Shown one piece after another: positions 4,844 through 5,271 of a stretch of DNA of 5,271 nucleotides. Within the stretch, counting starts at the first letter, position 1. Each line of letters begins with the position of its first letter. Both the position numbers and the translations under genes were made by a program. This stretch comes from CAYSRM01 sp964475205 (GTDB lineage: Bacteria > Verrucomicrobiota > Kiritimatiellia > UBA8416 > CAYSRM01): contig CAYYVQ010000099.1 in assembly GCA_964475205.1 (NCBI GenBank), positions 1-5,271 of the forward strand. Direction: 5' to 3'. The notes under the pieces are model-generated. The model did no database searches. It was given only the letters and a program-made list of their open reading frames with translations, and was not told the origin of the DNA.

Positions 4844-5091
4844 CTCATTCTCCTTAATCTCCGGTCGAAAAAGGCTGTTACCCGTCTTTCTGGGAAAACT
4901 GCTACATTGACAACAACCCGAAGCCACCGGTTCCTGAATTCTGGAATCTGCTTTATAAAGTGCCGCGTGCCGTCATCGTGATCCTCCGTCCGGCCTGGGC
5001 TTTCCAATGCAGCATTCACCCATTCCCGTTGTATTTCACGTTCTCTCAGCATGTCTGCGAAATGAATAGAGTCTTCCCTGGCGATATACAT
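4840..5091 (-). CDS. DUF4258 protein, probable RelE-like toxin
   Basis: This 83-residue protein begins MYIAREDSIHFADMLREREIQREWVNAALESPGRTEDHDDGTRHFIKQIPE and ends RWLRVVVNVAVFPERRVTAFFDRRLRRMR. The early His (H10), the helix leading to WVNAALESP, the RHFIK strand, and the final strand pair RVVV...RVTAFFDRR with a basic tail are typical of DUF4258, a small family related in fold to RelE/ParE toxins. The ATG at 5091 is preferred; a GTG at 5097 would add two residues, and the ribosome-binding site (GGTG) is weak. The toxin gene precedes the antitoxin gene, the reverse of the other two pairs here. Toxin activity is inferred from pairing, not shown. Confidence 0.85.
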   Translation of the reverse strand: MYIAREDSIHFADMLREREIQREWVNAALESPGRTEDHDDGTRHFIKQIPEFRNRWLRVVVNVAVFPERRVTAFFDRRLRRMR

Positions 5092-5130
5092 TATCACCAG
5101 CGGTTGGGTTTGTCATCAATATCTTCATGC

Positions 5131-5202
5131 TCCCAACGTCAGCATGACCCTCAAATGGAGCCGCCAGCGGCGGGTTCATTTGTAGCGGTCGATGCGGTTG
5201 GA
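5131..5202 (-). other. attC4 integron recombination site (upstream of DUF4258 cassette)
   Basis: Minus strand: R'' TCCAAC (5202-5197), one-base spacer, L'' GCAT-C-GACC (5195-5187), apex, L' GGTC-ATGC (5149-5142), spacer TGAC, R' GTTGGGA (5137-5131). The unmatched C (position 5191) is again on the L'' side. The apex contains a second imperfect stem, AAATGGAGCCGCC (5153-5165) with GGCGGGTTCATTT (5169-5181), two mismatches, loop AGC. The DUF4258 start is 39 nt further on. Confidence 0.65.
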
Positions 5203-5271
5203 TCCCCTCTAAGCCCTTTTTTGGAGGGGCAGTGGCTCCTCCCTGGTGTTAAGCTGTAGTGGGCTAGCGTC
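5203..5271 (-). other. Possible C-terminal end of an upstream cassette gene
   Basis: One minus-strand frame is open from the window edge to a TAG at 5211-5209, ending ...REEPLPLQKRA, 6 nt before attC4 R''. That is where a cassette gene would stop, but the peptide is too short and proline/basic-rich to recognise. CCCCTC (5204-5209) and GAGGGG (5224-5229) can pair, as can GGAGG and CCTCC nearby. The stretch could equally be non-coding. Confidence 0.2.

Larger units (their letters stand above)
1399..5202 (-). mobile_element. Integron gene-cassette array (three TA cassettes bounded by four attC sites)
   Basis: Four foldable sites at 1399-1459, 2992-3055, 3672-3737 (interrupted) and 5131-5202 each lie a few bases after the stop codon of a minus-strand gene or possible reading frame, and shortly before the next gene. 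Each has a GTT-containing R' box, an AAC-containing R'' box, short unpaired spacers and L arms carrying an unmatched base on the L'' side. Taking the crossover as G^TT in R', the cassettes run about 5136-3678 (DUF4258-DUF2283, swollen by an intron), 3677-2998 (DUF433-DUF5615) and 2997-1405 (intron remnant plus mazEF). The GH43-like and aldolase genes may be a fourth cassette or may lie beyond the array. No integrase is present. TA cassettes are a known feature of large sedentary chromosomal integrons. The call rests on hand folding, not on a covariance search. Confidence 0.75.

Noticed and set aside
5089..5116. A promoter TTGATG-18-GATAAT before DUF4258.
   Set aside because: The -10 overlaps the start codon, so transcripts would begin inside the gene.
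1399..5202. A CRISPR array, because of the recurring hairpins.
   Set aside because: The repeated structures differ in sequence, are far apart and alternate with genes; no direct repeats with uniform spacers exist.

Overview
The window reads as part of a chromosomal integron gene-cassette array. All protein-coding genes lie on the minus strand, and three compact toxin-antitoxin (TA) cassettes are separated by attC recombination sites. I infer this from folding the intergenic DNA: four sites have the attC layout (outer R''/R' boxes carrying AAC and GTT, short unpaired spacers, L''/L' arms with one or more unmatched bases, and a variable apex). All four have the same orientation as the genes, with the extra unmatched base lying mainly on the L'' side. 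No integrase or attI is visible; given the orientation they would lie beyond the right edge. Integron identity and one secreted GH43-like enzyme suggest an environmental Gram-negative bacterium. The PVC group (Planctomycetota, Kiritimatiellota and relatives) is a weak guess only.

Layout from right to left, in the direction of transcription. (1) 5203-5271: end of an upstream unit, with nothing firmly recognised. (2) attC4 (5131-5202), then a DUF4258/DUF2283 pair (5091-4643) overlapping by ATGA. Its own attC (attC3, 3672-3737 plus a few bases at about 4630) is split by a plus-strand group II intron of about 892 nt (3738-4629). The intron has no open reading frame for a reverse transcriptase. 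It begins GUGUGCC and ends in domains V and VI, and it sits after the hairpin and GTT of the attC on the strand opposite to the genes. That is the known habit of class IIC-attC introns. (3) A DUF433 antitoxin / DUF5615 PIN-like toxin pair (3625-3066) overlapping by GTGA, then attC2 (2992-3055). (4) A cassette with a decayed minus-strand group II intron (about 2990-2128) followed by a mazE-mazF pair (2053-1470) with its own palindromic control region, then attC1 (1399-1459). (5) Directly after attC1, a secreted GH43-like protein (1382-195) and the first 50 codons of an HpcH/HpaI-family aldolase (152-1), running off the left edge.

The TA cassettes probably stabilise the array. The two introns are of different lineages. 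The plus-strand one keeps a plausible catalytic core, apart from an extended domain V tip. The minus-strand one is dead: its reverse-transcriptase gene lacks the N-terminal part, has an in-frame stop, has lost the maturase region by an in-frame deletion, and domain V carries AAC where AGC is expected.
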